A DNA stretch of 64,000 bases from CAIWHR01 sp963830485 (GCA_963830485.1 CAWHNE010000035.1:186001-250000), one strand, 5' to 3'; positions 51,258 to 61,312 are shown, counted from the stretch's first letter. The notes: generated by a model from the letters alone, not told the origin. Made by a program: numbers and translations.

Positions 51258-54203
51258 TCAGCCCAGCAGGTCGCCGGAGGCCTTGCGGCTGCGCGCCGCA
51301 CGACCCTCGCGGGGCGCCGAAGCCGCAGTGCCGGCATCGCGCGCGCGGCGCGAGGCGTGCGCGTCCAGCACGGGCCGCAGGTATCGCCCGGTGTGGCTCG
51401 CGGCGACCTTGACGATGTCTTCCGGCGGGCCCTCGGCGATGATGCGCCCGCCGCCGCCGCCGCCTTCGGGGCCGAGGTCGATGATCCAGTCGGCGGTCTT
51501 CAGCACGTCGAGGTTGTGCTCGATCACGACGACGGTGTTGCCGTGGTCGCGCAGCCGGTGCAGCACCGTCAGCAGCATCTCGATGTCGTGGAAATGGAGG
51601 CCCGTCGTCGGCTCGTCCAGGATGTAGAGCGTGCGCCCCGTGTCGCGCTTCGAGAGCTCGAGCGCGAGCTTCACGCGCTGCGCCTCGCCACCGGAGAGCG
51701 TCGTCGCCGACTGCCCCAGCGTGATGTAACCCAGGCCCACGTCGAGCAGCGTCGAGAGCTTGCGCGCCACCGCGGGCACCGGCTCGAAGAATGCGTACGC
51801 CTGCTCAACCGTCATCGCGAGCACTTCGTGGATGTTGCGGTCCTTGTAGCGGATCTCGAGGGTCTCGCGGTTGTAGCGCTGTCCGTGGCAGACGTCGCAG
51901 GGCACGTAGACGTCGGGCAGGAAGTGCATCTCGACCTTGATGAGGCCGTCGCCCTGGCACGCCTCGCAGCGCCCGCCCTTCACGTTGAACGAGAACCGGC
52001 CCGGTCCGTAGCCGCGCTCGCGCGCCTCCTTCACCTGCGCGAAGAGCTCACGGATCGGCGTGAAGAGCCCGGTGTACGTCGCCGGATTCGACCGCGGCGT
52101 GCGCCCGATCGGGCTCTGGTCGACGCTGATCACCTTGTCGTAGAACTCGAGGCCCTGCATCTCGCGGAACGGCGCGGGCTCGGTCGTGCTCCCGTAGAGG
52201 TGCCGCGCGATCGCGTGGTAGAGCGTGTCGTTGATCAGCGTCGACTTGCCCGAGCCCGAGACGCCAGTCACGCAGACGAAGAGGCCCACAGGCAGGTTCA
52301 GCGTGACCTCGCGGAGGTTGTTGCCGGTGGCGCCGGTGACGGTCAACACGCGCTCCGGATCGACGCGCAGACGGCGCGCCGGCATCGGAATCTGGCGATG
52401 GCCGGCGAGATACTGGCCGGTCAGCGACTGCGTCGCGAGCCGGATCTCCTCGGGCGTCCCCTGCGCGACGACCTGTCCGCCGTGCTCGCCGGCCCCCGGC
52501 CCCATGTCAACGATGTAGTCGGCCGCGCAGATCGCGTCATGGTCGTGCTCGACGACGATTACGCTGTTGCCGAGGTCGCGCAGATGCTTCAGCGTCGCGA
52601 GCAGCCGGTCGTTGTCGCGCTGGTGCAGGCCGATCGACGGCTCGTCCAGCACGTACATGACGCCCGTTAGGCCCGAGCCGATCTGCGAGGCGAGCCGGAT
52701 CCGCTGCGACTCGCCGCCCGACAGCGTCTCGGCCGAACGGTCGAGCGACAGGTACTCGAGACCCACGTTGTTCAGGAACGCAAGGCGGCTCACGATCTCC
52801 TTGATGATCTTCTCGGCGATCGCGTGCTTCTGCCCTTCGAGCGAAAGCGCCCCGAAATAGTCGGCGGCTTCCTTGAGCGCGAGCCCCGACACCTCGTAGA
52901 TCGCGCGCGCGCTCTCGCCGTTGCCGACCTTGACGAAGCGCGCCTCGCGTTTGAGGCGCGTGCCGCCGCACTCGGGGCACGGCTTCGAGTTCAGATATTT
53001 CGCGAGCTCCTCGCGGACCATCACCGAATCGGTCTCGCGGTAGCGGCGCTCGAGATTGGGAATGATCCCTTCGAACGGATGCTCGCGCACCATCGGCCGG
53101 CCGCGATCGGACAGGTAGGCGAAGGGGATCGGATCGTCGCCACTGCCGTAGAGGACGAGCTGCTGGACGCGCTCGGGCAGCCGCGCGAACGGGCGCTCGA
53201 GGTCGAACGCGGCGTGCTTCGCGAGGCTCCCGAGCATCTGGAAGTAGAACTGGTTGCGCCGGTCCCAGCCCTTGATCGCGCCGGACGCGAGCGAGAGCTG
53301 CGGAAAGGCGACGACACGCTTCGGGTCGAAGAAGCTGATCGACCCCAGTCCGTCGCAGCGGGGGCACGCGCCCATCGGGCTGTTGAACGAAAAGAGCCGC
53401 GGCTCGAGCTCGGACAGCGAATAGTTGCAGATCGGGCACGCGAATTTCGCGGAGTAGAGATGCTCGGCGTCCGCGGCGTCCTCCTTGTCCATTTCGACGA
53501 CGATCGCGCGGCCGTCGCCTGCGCGCAGCGCCGTCTCGAACGATTCCGCGAGCCGCTGCTTCAGGTCGGCGCGCAGCTTGAGCCGGTCGACGACGACCTC
53601 CACCGTGTGCTTGGTGTTCTTCGCAAGCTTCGGCACCGCGTCGATCTCGTACACCTTGCCGTCGACGCGAACGCGCACGAAACCCTTGGCGCGGAGCTCC
53701 ACGATGAGCTCGAGCTGCTCGCCCTTGCGGTTGACGATGACGGGCGCGAGGATCATGAGCTTCGCGTCCTCGGGAAACGCCAGCGTCGCGTCGACCATCT
53801 GCGAGATCGTCATCGCGGCGAGCTTCTGCTCCGGATGGTCGGGGCAATACGGATCGCCGACGCGCGCGAAGAGCAGCCGGAGGTAGTCGTGGATCTCGGT
53901 GACGGTGCCGACCGTCGAGCGCGGGTTGTGCGAGGTCGCCTTCTGCTCGATCGAGATCGCGGGCGATAGCCCCTCGATCAGGTCGACGTCGGGCTTCTCC
54001 ATCAGCTGCAGGAACTGCCGCGCGTACGCGGAGAGCGACTCGACGTAGCGGCGCTGACCCTCGGCGTAGAGCGTGTCGAACGCGAGCGAGCTCTTGCCCG
54101 AACCGGACAGGCCCGTGACCACGATCAGCCGGTGGCGCGGCAGCTCGAGGTTGATGTTCTTGAGGTTGTGCGTGCGTGCGCCGCGGATGCGGATGTATTC
54201 CAT
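51258..54203 (-). CDS. uvrA: excinuclease ABC subunit A
   Basis: A 981-residue UvrA, the damage-recognition ATPase of nucleotide excision repair. The first ATPase has GLSGSGKSSLAFDTLYAEGQ at residues 30-50 and a zinc module CPICNYSLSELEP with CPRCDGLG. The signature TLSGGESQRIRLASQIGSGL is near residue 490. The second ATPase has GVSGSGKSTLINDTLYHAIA near residue 640 and the zinc module CEACQGDG/CDVCHG. The C-terminal 40 residues are basic and variable. The start ATG at 54203 gives MEYIRIRGARTHNLKNINLE. It is divergent from an MFS gene and ssb. Confidence 0.96.
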   Translation of the reverse strand: MEYIRIRGARTHNLKNINLELPRHRLIVVTGLSGSGKSSLAFDTLYAEGQRRYVESLSAYARQFLQLMEKPDVDLIEGLSPAISIEQKATSHNPRSTVGTVTEIHDYLRLLFARVGDPYCPDHPEQKLAAMTISQMVDATLAFPEDAKLMILAPVIVNRKGEQLELIVELRAKGFVRVRVDGKVYEIDAVPKLAKNTKHTVEVVVDRLKLRADLKQRLAESFETALRAGDGRAIVVEMDKEDAADAEHLYSAKFACPICNYSLSELEPRLFSFNSPMGACPRCDGLGSISFFDPKRVVAFPQLSLASGAIKGWDRRNQFYFQMLGSLAKHAAFDLERPFARLPERVQQLVLYGSGDDPIPFAYLSDRGRPMVREHPFEGIIPNLERRYRETDSVMVREELAKYLNSKPCPECGGTRLKREARFVKVGNGESARAIYEVSGLALKEAADYFGALSLEGQKHAIAEKIIKEIVSRLAFLNNVGLEYLSLDRSAETLSGGESQRIRLASQIGSGLTGVMYVLDEPSIGLHQRDNDRLLATLKHLRDLGNSVIVVEHDHDAICAADYIVDMGPGAGEHGGQVVAQGTPEEIRLATQSLTGQYLAGHRQIPMPARRLRVDPERVLTVTGATGNNLREVTLNLPVGLFVCVTGVSGSGKSTLINDTLYHAIARHLYGSTTEPAPFREMQGLEFYDKVISVDQSPIGRTPRSNPATYTGLFTPIRELFAQVKEARERGYGPGRFSFNVKGGRCEACQGDGLIKVEMHFLPDVYVPCDVCHGQRYNRETLEIRYKDRNIHEVLAMTVEQAYAFFEPVPAVARKLSTLLDVGLGYITLGQSATTLSGGEAQRVKLALELSKRDTGRTLYILDEPTTGLHFHDIEMLLTVLHRLRDHGNTVVVIEHNLDVLKTADWIIDLGPEGGGGGGRIIAEGPPEDIVKVAASHTGRYLRPVLDAHASRRARDAGTAASAPREGRAARSRKASGDLLG

Positions 54204-54371
54204 GCTGCGTCGGGTCTCGCCGGTCGGATGCGTAGGCTTCGCCCGCGCGGCGCGACCTAGGTCGTTCGTCGCATGCCGGACCGCGGGGCAACCTGCTACT
54301 ATACCGCCAATTCGCAGTTCGCTTCCAATCGCTTTTCGTCCTGCTCATCCGCCGCGCGTCCGCCGCGGCCA

Positions 54372-55628
54372 ATGCCCATGTCGCACGACCCGGCTTCCGT
54401 CTCCGCCGTCGGCGCACGCCCCGCGCCGCCGCGGATGACGCGAGAGGAGCGCCGCGCGACGGCCGGGCTCGCCGGCATCTTCGGCCTTCGGATGCTGGGC
54501 ATGTTCATCGTGCTGCCGGTGCTCGCGCTCTACGCCGAAACCCTGCCAGGTGGGCGCGACCACACGCTCGTCGGGCTCGCGCTCGGCGCGTACGGGCTCA
54601 CGCAGGCGGTGCTGCAGATCCCGTTCGGCTGGGCTTCCGACCGCTGGGGCCGGCGGCCCGTGATCGCCACGGGACTCGTCATCTTTGCGATCGGCAGCTT
54701 CATCGCCGCGTGGGCGCCGACGATCGCGTGGACGATCGTCGGGCGCACGGTGCAGGGCGCGGGGGCGATCTCCGCCGCCGTGATTGCGCTGGCGGCCGAT
54801 CTCACGCGGGACGAGGTGCGCACACGCGCAATGGCGGCGATCGGAATGACCATCGGCGCGACGTTCGCCATTTCCCTCGTCGCTGGGCCGGTGCTCATGG
54901 GCGTCGTCGGCGTCCCCGGCATCTTCGTGCTGACGGGCGTGCTGGCGCTCGGCGCGATCGCGCTCTACCACGCAACCGTGCCGAACGTCCCGCCCGGCGC
55001 CCTGCCCGACGACACGCCGGCGCAGTGGCGGCAGGTTCTTGCCGACGGGCAGCTCCTGCGCCTCAACTACGGCATCTTCGCGCTGCACGCGGCCTTGATG
55101 GCGCTCTTCGTGCAGGTCCCGTTCATGCTGCGCGACAACGGAGTTCCGCCCGCGCGCCACTGGATTGTCTACCTGTCCGTCCTCGCGGCCTCCGTCGTAC
55201 TCATGCTTCCCGGAATGCTGAACGCCGACCGGCCGGGACGCGCCAAGCCGATCTTCATGGCCGCGATCGCCGTGCTGTTCGCGGGTCAGGCGCTGCTCGC
55301 GATTGCCGGCGCGTCGCTCGCGCTCACCGTCGGCTCGCTCGTCGTGTTCTTCACCGCGTTCAACCTGCTCGAGGCGACGCTGCCCTCGCTCGTGTCGAAG
55401 TTCGCGCCGCCGGGCGCCAAGGGCACTGCAGTCGGCGTCTACTCCAGCGTTCAGTTTCTGGGCACGTTCGTCGGCGCGGCGGGCGGCGGCTGGCTGTCGC
55501 AGCATCACGGCCCGGCTGCCGTGTTCGGCTTCTGCCTCGTCCTCACGGCGCTCTGGCTCGTAGCGAGCGCGACGATGTCCGCGCCGCCCACTTACAATCA
55601 AGGCTCTTATTCGATGGGAGAAACGTGA
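54372..55628 (+). CDS. MFS transporter
   Basis: A 418-residue major facilitator protein with 12 hydrophobic segments, starting at the ATG at 54372 (a second ATG is at 54378). Loop 2-3 reads IPFGWASDRWGRRPVIATG and helix 4-5 region GAGAISAAVIALAADLTRDE, as in the drug/sugar efflux (YajR-like) group. Its position between uvrA and ssb is the standard one in Burkholderiales. It ends one base before the ssb start. The substrate is unknown. Confidence 0.85.
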   Translation: MPMSHDPASVSAVGARPAPPRMTREERRATAGLAGIFGLRMLGMFIVLPVLALYAETLPGGRDHTLVGLALGAYGLTQAVLQIPFGWASDRWGRRPVIATGLVIFAIGSFIAAWAPTIAWTIVGRTVQGAGAISAAVIALAADLTRDEVRTRAMAAIGMTIGATFAISLVAGPVLMGVVGVPGIFVLTGVLALGAIALYHATVPNVPPGALPDDTPAQWRQVLADGQLLRLNYGIFALHAALMALFVQVPFMLRDNGVPPARHWIVYLSVLAASVVLMLPGMLNADRPGRAKPIFMAAIAVLFAGQALLAIAGASLALTVGSLVVFFTAFNLLEATLPSLVSKFAPPGAKGTAVGVYSSVQFLGTFVGAAGGGWLSQHHGPAAVFGFCLVLTALWLVASATMSAPPTYNQGSYSMGET

Positions 55629-55629
55629 A

Positions 55630-56124
55630 ATGGCTTCGGTGAACAAGGTAATTCTGGTCGGCAACCTCGGCCGCGATCCCGAGACGCGTTACGCGACGAG
55701 CGGCGCCGCGATCTGCAACATCACTGTCGCGACCTCGCGCCAGTGGAAGGACAAGGCGAGCGGCGAGAAGAAGGAGGAGACCGAATGGCACCGCGTCGTC
55801 TTCTACGATCGGCTGGCGGAGATCGCCGGCGAATACCTGAAGAAGGGGCGCCCGGTCTACGTCGAGGGCCGGCTCAAGACGCGCAAGTGGCAGGACAAGG
55901 AAGGCCAGGACCGCTACACGACCGAGATCATCGCCGAGGAGATGCAGCTCCTGGGCTCGCGCGAGGGCAGTGGAAGTGGCGGTGGAGGCGCCGGCGCTGC
56001 CAGCGCGGGCGGCGATGTCGAGTTCGGATCCGCGGGCGGCGGCGCAGCAAAGGGCAGCGGCGGCGCGAAGGGCGGCGGCACCAAGCCGAAGACGGACGAC
56101 TTCGACGACGACATTCCGTTTTGA
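55630..56124 (+). CDS. ssb: single-stranded DNA-binding protein
   Basis: A 164-residue SSB. The N-terminal OB-fold (about 1-110) contains MASVNKVILVGNLGRDPETR and YFDRLAEIA-like VVFYDRLAEIAGEYLKKGRP. A Gly/Ala-rich linker (about 115-155) leads to the acidic tip DDFDDDIPF, which docks repair and replication proteins. It follows the MFS gene by one base, with GGGAGAAACGTGAA as ribosome site. No LexA-type box was found upstream. Confidence 0.95.
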   Translation: MASVNKVILVGNLGRDPETRYATSGAAICNITVATSRQWKDKASGEKKEETEWHRVVFYDRLAEIAGEYLKKGRPVYVEGRLKTRKWQDKEGQDRYTTEIIAEEMQLLGSREGSGSGGGGAGAASAGGDVEFGSAGGGAAKGSGGAKGGGTKPKTDDFDDDIPF

Positions 56125-56380
56125 GCGTGCCCGCCCGCTGCGGGCGCAGCATCACTCCGTCTCGTCGGCCTCTTCCCACGGTGGGCGATATTCTTGGCGC
56201 CCAACCAACGGCCGACCTCCATCGCTCGGCGACGCGCGGCCTCCACTCCGATTGATTGACTCGTTGCGGTTTTTGTGTCGGCCGCCGCCCTTGCTCGCCG
56301 ACGCGAGCTCCGCTCCTTGGCTTCGCCCGGCTCGCACGGGCGTCCTCGGGCCTTGGCTCGCTGTCGCTCGCCCGCCTCGC
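56125..56380. other. 256-base non-coding gap after ssb
   Basis: It lies between the convergent ssb and channel genes. CGCCCGC-T-GCGGGCG just after the ssb stop can form a short hairpin without a T-run. On the reverse strand, stretches such as GGGCGAAGCC, GGAGCGGAGC and GGCGGCCGAC resemble, loosely, the dispersed repeat near 12.6 and 16.0 kb; this could be a decayed copy. No gene is supported. Confidence 0.35.
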
Positions 56381-57055
56381 TCAGTCGCGTCCTTGGGGCG
56401 GGTACACGCCGGCGAGGCGCGCGATCAGGATCGCGAGGAACAGCGCGCCGGTGATCTGCTCGACAACGCACAGCGATCGCGCCTGGCGCGTGAGCGGCGT
56501 CAGGTCACCGAATCCCGTGCTGGTCAGCACGGTGAAACTGAAATAGACGAACTCGGGCATCGCGAGATCGGCCGCCGTCCCTCCGATCGCGAACGAAAGC
56601 GGGTAGAAGTGCTCGATCAGCGCGTAGCCGTAGGCCCAGAGTACGCCGATCATCAGGTACGCCGCCGCTGCGCCCCACAGCTTGTCCGCGGTCATCACGT
56701 CGCGGCGGAACACGTACGAGAGCAGGTACGAGAGCGTCGCGGCGTAGAGCGCGGCACCGAAGCTCCACGACAGCACGAGCACCTCCGTGCCGCCCCCCGT
56801 CAGGGCCAGCCACTGCAAGCCAAGCGTCGGCGCGCCCAGGAGCAACACGATGATGAACGACAGCACCGAGCGACCGACGGCCGCGACCGCGGCGACGACG
56901 ATAAGCACGTTGACGACATTGAGCGTCAGCCTGCCCGCCGGCGTCGGTTCGAAGAGCGGCGCTCCGGCGACCAGCAGCAGCACGGCGACAAAGAGGTAGA
57001 AGCAGCGCTGGAAAAACACGCGGCCGAGGGTTGCGCGCGCTTGCCTGATCGCCAT
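56381..57055 (-). CDS. two-pore-domain-type potassium channel-like protein
   Basis: A 224-residue membrane protein with about five hydrophobic segments and a C-terminal Ion_trans_2 pore. YFSFTVLTSTGFGDLTPLTR (about residues 170-189) carries the selectivity filter TGFGD, a variant of TVGYG. The start is the ATG at 57055; no strong ribosome site is seen. It is 17 bases downstream of a PAS-cyclase gene on the same strand, a pairing that could make a cyclic-nucleotide-linked channel, though no nucleotide-binding domain is present in the channel. Confidence 0.8.
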   Translation of the reverse strand: MAIRQARATLGRVFFQRCFYLFVAVLLLVAGAPLFEPTPAGRLTLNVVNVLIVVAAVAAVGRSVLSFIIVLLLGAPTLGLQWLALTGGGTEVLVLSWSFGAALYAATLSYLLSYVFRRDVMTADKLWGAAAAYLMIGVLWAYGYALIEHFYPLSFAIGGTAADLAMPEFVYFSFTVLTSTGFGDLTPLTRQARSLCVVEQITGALFLAILIARLAGVYPPQGRD

Positions 57056-57072
57056 TTCCGTTTGCCCCGCGT

Positions 57073-59167
57073 CTAAGAAGGTTCCGGCGCGGTGCCACCG
57101 GAACCGGGGTCCGGTTCGCCGAGCCGCCCTGCGGCTTCCTTGAGCGCCCTGACGGCTTCGGCGCGCTGCTTGCCGGTCAGCTTCCGCTGATCGATGACGA
57201 GCAGGAAGCCGTCCTGCTCCTGGCGGATCACGCGTCCCTCCACGCCGGCGTCGTCGTAAAGCCCCACGACCCGGTGCGTGCGCACCGGCCGGGCGAATCC
57301 CTTGACGGTCAGCGTGCCGGTCTCCTCGGTCAGCACGACGTCCTTCACGAGCGAGTAAGTCTCGTGCGCGAGCAGGATGCCGCCGAGATCGGCATGCGAC
57401 TGCAACCGCGAGGCGAGATTCACCTCGTTGCCGATGATCGTGTAGTCGATCCGGTCGGCGCTGCCGAAGTTGCCGACGGTGCAGAATCCGGTGTTGATCC
57501 CGATGCGGAGCTGGAACACGTGTTCCTGGCCGCGCTCGCGCCATTCGGCCTGTAGATCGCGCATCCGCTGCTGCATCGCGATCGCCATCTTCACGCAGGC
57601 GAGCGCGTCCTCCCGCGCGCCCCGCGTGTCCGGATCGCCGAAGAAGAGCATGATCGCGTCGCCGATGAACTTGTCGATCGTCGCACCGTGCTCGAGTGCG
57701 ATCGCCGACATCTCGCGCAGGTACTGATTGAGGAGGCTGGTCAGCTCCTCCGATTCCAGCAGGTCCGTGGTTTCGGTGAAGCCCGCGATGTCCGAAAAGA
57801 AGATCGTCAGCTTCTTGCGCTGCGCGGCGACCTCGACGCTTTTCTCCCCGCTGAAGATCGATCGGTAGAGCTGAGGCGACAGATACTTCGCAAGCTTGGA
57901 CGACAGCGACTCGAGCGTGCGATTCTGTTCGGACACGCGCCGGTTCGCGTCCTCCGCGCGCGCGATCGCCTCGAGCAGCCGCCCCTCCGCCTCCTTGAGC
58001 TCGGTGACGTCGGTCATCACCGTCACCGTGCCTCCTCCGGCCACGCGGCGACGCCCCACACGGTAAGTCCGGCCGTCGGGCGTCCGATCCTCGAAGTACC
58101 GACCCGACGGATTCCGCAGGCTCTCGACGCGCCGTGCGACCTCCGCGTCGACGTCGACATCACCGTAGTACCCGTTCTCGGCGAGATGACGAAGAAACGC
58201 CGGATAGGGCTGTCCCGTCCGCAGCAGTCCGCGCGGGACGGGATACATCTCGGCGAACCGATCGTTGCAAACGACGATGTCGAGTGCCTCATCGGTGTAG
58301 ACCAGCGCGCCCGGCATGTTGTCGAGCGCGACGCTGAGCTCGCCTTCCTTGCGCGCGAGGCTCTCCTCGGCCCGTTTGAGGCCGGTAACGTCGGTGATCG
58401 CCGTCACCGTTCCACCAGCGCCTGCGCGGCGCCGATAGACCTCGTAGACCCGACCGTCCGGCGTGCGATCCTCGAAGGTCTCGCCGGATGGGTGGCGCAG
58501 GCTTTCGACGCGCCGCGCGACGAGCGCGTCGACATCGCCCGGACCGTAATATCCATGCTCGGCCAAATGGCGCAGGAAGCCGGGATACGGGCGCCCGCGG
58601 CGCAGGAGGCTTTTCGGTACGGGATACATTTCGGCGAAGCGATCGTTGCACACGACGATATTGAGCGCTTCGTCGGTGTAGACGAGCGCCCCCGGCATGT
58701 TGTCGAGCGCGACCGCAAGCTCCGCTTCCCGCTGTTCCGCCTTCCGCTCGGCGCGTTTGCGCGCGGTGACATCCGCGTACGCGAGGACGAGCCCGCCGTC
58801 GGCGATGGGGCGATACCGGACGTTCAGGATGCGAACCGGAGGGCAGCGTGTATTCGAGCTCGTGCGCCTTGCGCGTGCGCACGCGCGCGAGGCGGGTCTG
58901 AGCGTGCGCCTCGGCGTCGCCCGGTCCGTAATCGCCCCGCTTCGCGTTGAACCGGTAGAACTCGACGAGCGCCGTGCCGGACCGGCAGAGCGCGGCGGGA
59001 TAGCCGCGCAGCGTTCGAAACGCCCTGTTGCAGGCGACCAACGCCAGATTGCGGTCGAAGATCGCGAACCCGAAATCCAGCGTGTCGAGCCCCGCGCGAA
59101 CGAGCGGTTCCAGCTCGATTCCCGTGGGACGTTTCGGCGCGGACTTGCGGGTCACCTGTGCGGCCAT
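57073..59167 (-). CDS. PAS-PAS-PAS adenylate/guanylate cyclase, frameshifted at 58834
   Basis: The frame from the ATG at 59167 (MAAQVTRKSAPKRPTG) encodes a first PAS domain and breaks after HELEYTLPSG. Dropping the base at 58834 continues RILNVRYRPIADGG and runs on for 586 residues, giving a 697-residue protein. The second and third PAS domains are near-duplicates (NMPGALVYTDEALNIVVCND and NMPGALVYTDEALDIVVCND). The cyclase domain has FFSDIAGFTETTDLL, FIGDAIMLFFGDP and YTIIGNEVNLASRLQ. The intact open frame alone starts at the internal ATG 58698, inside PAS 2. It is soluble; signal unknown. Indel error or pseudogene cannot be separated from sequence alone. Confidence 0.8.
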
Positions 59168-59252
59168 CGCGGACCTCCCGTCGGCGAACGGCTCCGAACG
59201 CGGGTGGTCCCGCGTCGGGAGTGCGCAGTATGACCTCGTTCCCGCTGCGGCG

Positions 59253-60378
59253 TCAGCCGGCCATCGCGAGCTCGGCAGGGGCCTCGATGGGCGCCGTGAT
59301 CACGCCACCGCCGAGACACACGTCGCCGTCATACAGCACGAGGTACTGGCCCGGCGTCGGCGCCCACTGCGGCACGTCGAACGTCGCGCGGCATACGCCG
59401 TCGCCGTGCAATTCGAGACGGCACGCGGCATCCGGCATCCGGTAGCGCGTCTTCGCGCCGAGCCGGGCCAGCGTGGCGGCCGCGGGCGGCGCTCCGCCGA
59501 TCCAGTGCATCTCCTGCGCTTCGACGTCACGCCGATGGAGCAGCGGATGGTCGTGACCCTGCACCACGATCAGCGCGTTGCGAACGCGGTCCTTGCCGGC
59601 GACGAACCACGGCAGCTCGCCGCCCGCCTTCGTTCCGCCGACGCCGAGTCCCTGCCGCTGGCCGAGCGTGTAGTAGGCGACACCGTGGTGCCGGCCCACG
59701 ACCGCACCCTCCGGCGTCTCGATCAGGCCGGGCGCGCGCGGAAGGTACTTCGCGAGGAAATCGCGGAACGGCCGCTCGCCGATGAAGCAGATGCCGGTCG
59801 AGTCCTTCTTCGCCCACGTCGGAATGCCTTCGCGCTTCGCGATCGCGCGCACCTCGCGCTTCGCGATCTCGCCCAGCGGGAACATGACCGGCGCGAGCTG
59901 TTCCTGCGTGAGTTGATGCAGGAAATAGGTCTGGTCCTTGGTTGCGTCGGCGGCCTTCAGGAGCTCCACGCCGTCGCCCGCGCGCCGCAGCCGCGCGTAG
60001 TGACCCGTCGCGATCCGGTCGGCGCCCGAGCGCGCGCGCGTGGTCGAGGAACGCACGGAACTTGATCTCGCTGTTGCAGAGCACGTCCGGGTTCGGCGTG
60101 CGGCCCGCCTCGTACTCGCGCAGGAAATGCGCGAAGACCCGCTCGCGGTACTCGCGCGCGAAGTTGACGGCTTCGAGCTCGATGCCGATCACGTCGGCGA
60201 CCGCGGCCGCGTCGACCAGATCCGCGCGCGACGTGCAGTACTCGTCGGTGTCGTCGTCCTCCCAGTTCTTCATGAACAGGCCGACGACCTCGCAGCCCTG
60301 CTGCTTCAGGAGCCAGGCGGCGACCGACGAGTCGACTCCGCCCGACATACCGACGATCACGCGGAGCTTGCGCGTCAT
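59253..60378 (-). CDS. mnmA: tRNA-specific 2-thiouridylase, frameshifted at 60025-60027
   Basis: Two frames together form a 374-residue MnmA, which thiolates U34 of tRNA-Lys, -Glu and -Gln. The first 117 codons (60378-60028) hold the PP-loop MSGGVDSSVAAWLLKQQG and NPDVLCNSEIKF with the first catalytic Cys. The frame shifts at a GGG run after FLDHARAL. With one G removed it continues GADRIATGHYARLRRAG and includes the second catalytic Cys in STGICFIGERPF, then YYTLGQRQGLGVGG. Both halves are well conserved, so the gene was functional very recently or the base is an assembly error. The ATG at 60378 overlaps the Nudix stop. Confidence 0.87.
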
Positions 60379-60833
60379 CACAGTTCCGTGACCAGGTCGA
60401 GCGGGCGCCGGCACCCCGCGCGATAGTCGTCGACGCAGCGCATCACGAGCGGGCTCCGGTGCTTCGCGCGGAGCGCAGCGAGCTCGTCGTAGGACAGCCA
60501 CAACGCGCGCAGGATGCCAGCGTCGAGCGGGCAATCCGCCTCGTGCGCGACGATGTCCGCGGCGAATGCGAAGCGAATGAACGTTTCGTGCGAATCGGGC
60601 GATTGCCAGCGGTAGATGCCGACCAGCGCGGTCGGCGCGACCCGATACCCGGTTTCCTCCAGCGTCTCGCGCACGGCGCCGGCCATGATCGTCTCGCCGG
60701 CCTCGAGGTGCCCGGCCGGCTGATTGATGCGGATGCCGGCCGGCGTCTCTTCCTCGACCAGCAGGAACCGGCCGTCGCGCACGACGATCGTCGCCACGGT
60801 CGGCGTCGGACGAGGATGGTCGAGTTCAGGCAT
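60378..60833 (-). CDS. Nudix hydrolase (NudJ-like)
   Basis: A 151-residue Nudix enzyme from the ATG at 60833. The Nudix box is GHLEAGETIMAGAVRETLEE followed by TGY, with the glutamates that bind metal. Its position directly upstream of mnmA, with overlapping stop and start (TGATG), matches the nudJ-mnmA pairing of gammaproteobacteria and betaproteobacteria. NudJ hydrolyses thiamine-pathway and nucleoside pyrophosphates. The substrate is inferred by position. Confidence 0.87.
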   Translation of the reverse strand: MPELDHPRPTPTVATIVVRDGRFLLVEEETPAGIRINQPAGHLEAGETIMAGAVRETLEETGYRVAPTALVGIYRWQSPDSHETFIRFAFAADIVAHEADCPLDAGILRALWLSYDELAALRAKHRSPLVMRCVDDYRAGCRRPLDLVTEL

Positions 60834-60845
60834 GGTCAAGGCCCC

Positions 60846-60883
60846 GAAAAAGAAAAAGGCAGGAACCTCGCGGCCCCTGCCTT
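60846..60883 (-). terminator. rho-independent terminator of the small secreted-protein gene
   Basis: On the reverse strand AAGGCAGG (60883-60876) pairs with CCTGCCTT (60863-60856) around a 12-base loop and is followed by the T-rich tail TTTCTTTTTC. It lies about 20 bases after the stop at 60905 and just before the Nudix start. Confidence 0.8.
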
Positions 60884-60904
60884 CCGGAATCGAGCGGACC
60901 CGAG

Positions 60905-61312
60905 TTACTGGCTCGCTTCCTTCTTGGTGGTCGTGTCGACGGCCTTCCGCTTGTCCGCGGTCGTCGGCAGGGCCTTCGGCGTGCTCTTCGAAGCCTTCGC
61001 GTCGGCGACGCCCTTTTGCTCCAGCGCCTTGTCGGTGGCGCCGGTCGATCCGGCCGCGGTCGTCGCGTCGACGGCCTTCTTCTTGTCGGCCGTCGTCGGC
61101 AGCGCCTTCGGCGTGCCCTTCGACTCCTTGGCCGCCTTGACGCCGGCCGCTTCCTGCGCCTTGCGCTCGCCGCTGTCGGTACCGGCCTTGGTCGCGGATT
61201 CCACGGTGGACTGCTTCGACTTGTCCTTGGGCGTCTCGCCAGGCATCGTGCCTTGCGCGGCGGCGGTCGCGGCGAACGTGCCGGCGATGAGCGCGATCAA
61301 CAATTTGTTCAT
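60905..61312 (-). CDS. small secreted Lys/Ala/Thr-rich protein with internal repeat
   Basis: A 135-residue protein from the ATG at 61312, behind GAGGAAACGCAA. The signal peptide is MNKLLIALIAGTFAATAAAQ. The mature part is low-complexity, hydrophilic and basic, with a duplicated unit: KGTPKALPTTADKKKAVDAT and KSTPKALPTTADKRKAVDTT. It has no known domain. It has its own strong promoter and terminator, so it is probably well expressed. Its signal peptide resembles that of the next gene. Confidence 0.8.
   Translation of the reverse strand: MNKLLIALIAGTFAATAAAQGTMPGETPKDKSKQSTVESATKAGTDSGERKAQEAAGVKAAKESKGTPKALPTTADKKKAVDATTAAGSTGATDKALEQKGVADAKASKSTPKALPTTADKRKAVDTTTKKEASQ

Noticed and set aside
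54204..54371. LexA (SOS) box between uvrA and the MFS gene
   Set aside because: CTGCTACTATACCGCC begins like a box but lacks the closing CAG at the right spacing.
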